A DNA stretch of 9,151 nucleotides from an archaeon (GTDB taxonomy: Archaea > Thermoproteota > Nitrososphaeria > Nitrososphaerales > UBA183): positions 1 to 9,151 of the forward strand of contig JAJYNM010000004.1 of the NCBI GenBank assembly GCA_021786335.1, written 5' to 3'. The notes below the pieces were generated by a model. The model searched no databases and was not told where the DNA came from. It worked only from the letters and a program-made list of their open reading frames with translations. Of the stretch, positions 7,603 to 9,151 are shown in pieces; the first letter of the stretch is position 1; every line of letters begins with the position of its first letter. The translations under genes and the position numbers were made by a program.

Positions 7603-7610
7603 TTATTTAA
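7603..7610 (-). promoter_or_regulatory. TATA-like box for the surface-protein gene
   Basis: On the minus strand this reads TTAAATAA, preceded by a G-rich stretch (GCGGGG) where the BRE would lie. Its centre is about 33 nt upstream of the TTG start at 7573. With the usual 26-27 nt from archaeal TATA box to transcription start, the mRNA would begin only a few nt before the start codon. This fits the lack of a Shine-Dalgarno sequence. The box lies at the edge of the transposase remnant. Confidence 0.5.
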
Positions 7611-7835
7611 CCCCGCGTCCTTATTGGCTCCGTAGAAACCCTCTGACCAAAGATAGGCCAGGCTCGCTAATCGTGCAGCGTTGTAGGCCATCACCCTGAA
7701 CCTCATCTCGTTGTTCTGTCCCCTGATCCTCACCGACCTCACCTCTTCCCCCATAGTCCTCTTGATGACCGAGAAGACTCGCTTCATCTCCCTCCTGTAC
7801 CGTCCTCTCGTCCTCCACACAGGGACATCCTGGTA
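7611..7835 (-). pseudogene. C-terminal remnant of an IS5/IS4-like transposase
   Basis: Inside a longer open frame (7437-7925, -) about 75 codons resemble the end of an archaeal IS5/IS4-like DDE transposase: RREMKRVFSVIKRTMGEEVR, then SVRIRGQNNEMRFRVMAYN and AARLASLAYLWSEGF. Family members normally have a catalytic Glu in the R..xE..FS.xKR stretch. If my alignment to the usual VExxFSxIKR pattern is right, that position is Lys here (K48 of the open frame), which would inactivate the enzyme. The first two catalytic Asp regions are absent. Both flanks of the open frame look unrelated: upstream of ~7835 it is not transposase-like, and after ~7611 it runs through the surface-protein promoter and 5' end in another frame. 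It is thus a degraded insertion-sequence fragment, not a gene. Terminal inverted repeats were not found by eye. Confidence 0.65.
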
Positions 7836-7925
7836 AACCGGCCGGCCTTGCGACATCATTACCCGGGCAGCGTCGTCACAAGGCCGGGCTTCAGGTAGCC
7901 CAGGTACCCGTACCTCCACGCTCAT

Positions 7926-8044
7926 TCAGCCACCCATGTATCGGTTCGTGCATGGAGCCGTAATCGGAATGAGGCTGGCGGACAGATATCTCGAAGGCTG
8001 CCAGCGCGCTTAGAATCTCATAAGGTGGCAGATGACGCCCCAGA
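7926..8044. other. Spacer region at the leader-distal end of the CRISPR array
   Basis: No gene is visible. On the minus strand this is where an array transcript would end. Two short symmetries are present: CTCATTC (7921-7927) with GAATGAG (7967-7973), and GCTGGC (7974-7979) with GCCAGC (8000-8005). Neither is followed by a T-run on the minus strand. GTGCATGGAGCC at 7948-7959 resembles the start of the minus-strand CRISPR repeat (GTGCAGGAGCC) with one inserted base, but in opposite orientation to the array. Confidence 0.4.
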
Positions 8045-8724
8045 CTCCTAAACGCCTTGTGGCATCAGAGGTTCCTGCACCATCATCGCGGCGGTAGTGG
8101 CGCTCGGTGTCCTGACCTGCTAAACGCCTTCCGGCATCAGAGGTTCCTGCACGCCCCGACAGCGCTCAACGCCTCGACGGACACAACTGCTAAACGCCTT
8201 GCGGCATCAGAGGCTCCTGCACTCCCCAGCCCCAAGATGGAAAGGGCGGCGGCACACCACTGCTAAACGCCTTGCGGCATCAGAGGCTCCTGCACCGCAG
8301 TAGCGGTGTAAGTCACGCTCAGCGAGGTCTGCTGCTAAACGCCTTGCGGCATCAGAGGCTCCTGCACATCCTCCTCATCTCAGCGCTCGCCTTCGCCTTC
8401 GGCTGCTAAACGCCTTGCGGCATCAGAGGCTCCTGCACTTTCCTTTGCAGCTTTCGCCGCCTGAAACTGCTTGCTGCTAAACGCCTTGCGGCATCAGAGG
8501 CTCCTGCACCCAAGTCCAAACTGCCTCGCAGGGCGACCCTACTGCTGCTAAACGCCTTGCGGCATCAGAGGCTCCTGCACGAAACGTTGAAGGTTCCCTG
8601 CATACATCTTCTGATTCTGCTAAACGCCTTGCGGCATCAGAGGCTCCTGCACCCTCACCATCGCCCTCGACGCTACCCGCAACGCCCTCTGCTAAACGCC
8701 TTGCGGCATCAGAGGCTCCTGCAC
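8045..8724 (-). CRISPR. CRISPR array: 10 repeats of 36 nt, 9 spacers
   Basis: Repeat units start at 8045, 8117, 8187, 8260, 8332, 8403, 8474, 8545, 8617 and 8689, each 36 nt. Spacers are 36, 34, 37, 36, 35, 35, 35, 36 and 36 nt and share no sequence with each other. On the minus strand the repeat begins GTGCAGGAGCC and ends GGCGTTTAGCAG, unlike the ATTGAAA(C/G) end of many type I/III repeats. Repeats 3-10 are identical. Repeat 1 differs at three positions and repeat 2 at two, marking the left end as the old, decayed end. With cas2 and a leader on the right, this supports minus-strand transcription. The repeat contains GCC-GCAA-GGC, a short hairpin with a GNRA-type loop. It stores spacers from past invaders for guide RNAs. 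No effector gene is in the window, so the type is unknown. Confidence 0.97.
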
Positions 8725-8830
8725 TGCCAAGTGCGGCGTGAAGCTCGAGAATCAAGCACCCGTTAGCCTCCCCTGCGCCCGCCGTGCGTTCTACCGCTCC
8801 CGCCCCGACCCACTCAGCGGTGCTTGAATT
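8725..8830 (-). promoter_or_regulatory. CRISPR leader between cas2 and the array
   Basis: The 106 bp between the cas2 stop and the first (newest) repeat are the expected leader, which should hold the array promoter and guide spacer integration. The right edge is AT-rich just past the cas2 end (TTGAATTTCAAA, 8824-8835). The rest is unusually GC-rich for a leader, with C-rich + strand stretches at 8768-8782 and 8796-8813. A 9-bp inverted repeat (TCAAGCACC at 8752-8760, GGTGCTTGA at 8819-8827) brackets most of it. I cannot point to a convincing TATA box inside it, so the promoter may lie within cas2 or be shared with the cas operon. Confidence 0.7.
8752..8827. repeat. 9-bp inverted repeat bracketing the CRISPR leader core
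   Basis: TCAAGCACC (8752-8760) and GGTGCTTGA (8819-8827) are exact reverse complements, 58 bp apart. The left arm lies 27 bp from the newest repeat and the right arm 3 bp from the cas2 stop codon. The separation is long for a simple hairpin. Paired protein-binding sites or an edge of a mobile sequence are alternatives. Confidence 0.7.
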
Positions 8831-9115
8831 TCAAACTATCTCGTAGCTCGGGCCCTCCTTGGGCCAGGTAGCGTGCGAGCTGTTCACCCTCAACCTACCG
8901 ACGCACGCTTTGCACAGGCCCACCACGAGCAGGTCGTCCTCGGTCTCCATCGCCTCCATCAGCTCCCATTTCATCCGCTCCACGTCCCTTTCGCTCAACC
9001 GACACCTGAATATGCTGTACTGCAGCCTGTGGCCGTAGCCGAGCATGAGTTTTTGGACCCTTCTGAGCCGAGTCTCGTCTCTGATGTCGTAGCAGACGAG
9101 GTACCAGCCTCTCAA
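8831..9115 (-). CDS. cas2: CRISPR-associated endoribonuclease/integration protein Cas2
   Basis: Cas2 is the small ferredoxin-fold protein that dimerises and bridges two Cas1 dimers to integrate new spacers at the leader end of the array. The 94-aa length is usual for the family. The first strand WYLVCYDIRDETRLRRVQKL (4-23) carries the conserved metal-binding Asp (D10). GYGHRLQYSIFRCRLSERDV (26-45) is the typical second strand with the Q-x-S-[IV]-F pattern. The C-terminal part has VVGLCKACVGRLRV, with C68 and C71, then TWPKEGPSYEIV, as in a subset of Cas2 proteins with a Cys-x-x-Cys pair and a WP tail. The start is TTG at 9115, directly preceded by a TAG, with GAGGTGA about 10 nt upstream as a possible ribosome-binding site. 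Its stop lies 106 nt from the newest repeat, in the same orientation as the inferred array transcript. cas1 is expected just outside the window on the right. Confidence 0.93.
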   Translation of the reverse strand: MRGWYLVCYDIRDETRLRRVQKLMLGYGHRLQYSIFRCRLSERDVERMKWELMEAMETEDDLLVVGLCKACVGRLRVNSSHATWPKEGPSYEIV

Positions 9116-9151
9116 CTACGCGGGGTCACCTCAACCTCGCCCGCGCGAAGA
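9112..9151 (-). CDS. Possible 3' end of the gene upstream of cas2 (cas1 expected)
   Basis: The last ~40 bp are probably coding on the minus strand, since cas2 is usually preceded by cas1 or another adaptation gene with little or no gap. Two frames could be its end: one reading LRAGEVEVTPRS with a TGA overlapping the cas2 TTG start by 2 nt, and one reading FARARLR with a TGA at 9126-9128. Too little sequence is present to identify the gene or choose between them. Confidence 0.25.
   Translation of the reverse strand, partial: LRAGEVEVTPRS

Noticed and set aside
7437..7610. Tail of the transposase-containing open frame into the surface-protein gene
   Set aside because: After about 7611 the residues no longer look like transposase, and the DNA is used by the surface-protein promoter and signal peptide in another frame.
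7974..8005. Stem GCTGGC/GCCAGC as a terminator for the array transcript
   Set aside because: The stem is only 6 bp with a 20-nt loop and has no following T-run, so it is not a supportable terminator.
8057..8766. Open frames across the array on both strands, with repeated LNALRHQRLLH-like or GASDAARRLAE-like segments
   Set aside because: They are translations of the CRISPR repeat; spacing and repeat identity show the array is not coding.

Overview
The window looks archaeal. The long surface protein at 5288-7573 ends in a Ser/Thr-rich stalk, an IPEFPF motif, one transmembrane helix and a short basic tail, which is typical of archaeal exoproteins. Both transposase remnants resemble archaeal IS families. 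Its TATA-like box lies about 33 nt upstream of the start, with no Shine-Dalgarno sequence, as in near-leaderless archaeal transcription. A member of Thermoproteota (Nitrososphaeria or a relative) is my best guess, but phylum is not proven from sequence reading alone.

Layout. 11-208 (+) is a small two-helix membrane protein, followed by about 480 bp without a convincing gene. 692-3250 (-) is a probable restriction-modification cassette: a beta-class DNA methyltransferase with a C-terminal Mrr-like nuclease domain, then a 342-aa protein of unknown function. The methyltransferase's 5' end overlaps the C-terminal remnant of a DDE transposase (3199-3480), and a frameshifted gene remnant lies beyond it (3443-3651). 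3710-4480 and 4544-5224 (+) are two adjacent genes of unknown function, probably co-transcribed. 5288-7573 (-) is the secreted, membrane-anchored Ig-like repeat protein. Its promoter abuts a second transposase remnant (about 7611-7835, -).

8045-8724 is a CRISPR array of ten 36-nt repeats and nine spacers of 34-37 nt. It is followed by a 106-bp leader and cas2 (8831-9115, -). Repeat decay at the left end and cas2 on the right both indicate a leader on the right and transcription on the minus strand. Read that way, each repeat can form a short hairpin; the loop is GCAA in eight repeats, GGAA in one and ACAA in one. No effector gene is in the window, so the CRISPR type is undetermined.

Taken together this is a defence-rich accessory region (restriction-modification plus CRISPR adaptation) with insertion-sequence scars at gene boundaries. 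The least explained parts are the 342-aa neighbour of the methyltransferase, the 256/226-aa gene pair, and the symmetry elements in and around the CRISPR leader. Several probable genes use TTG start codons.
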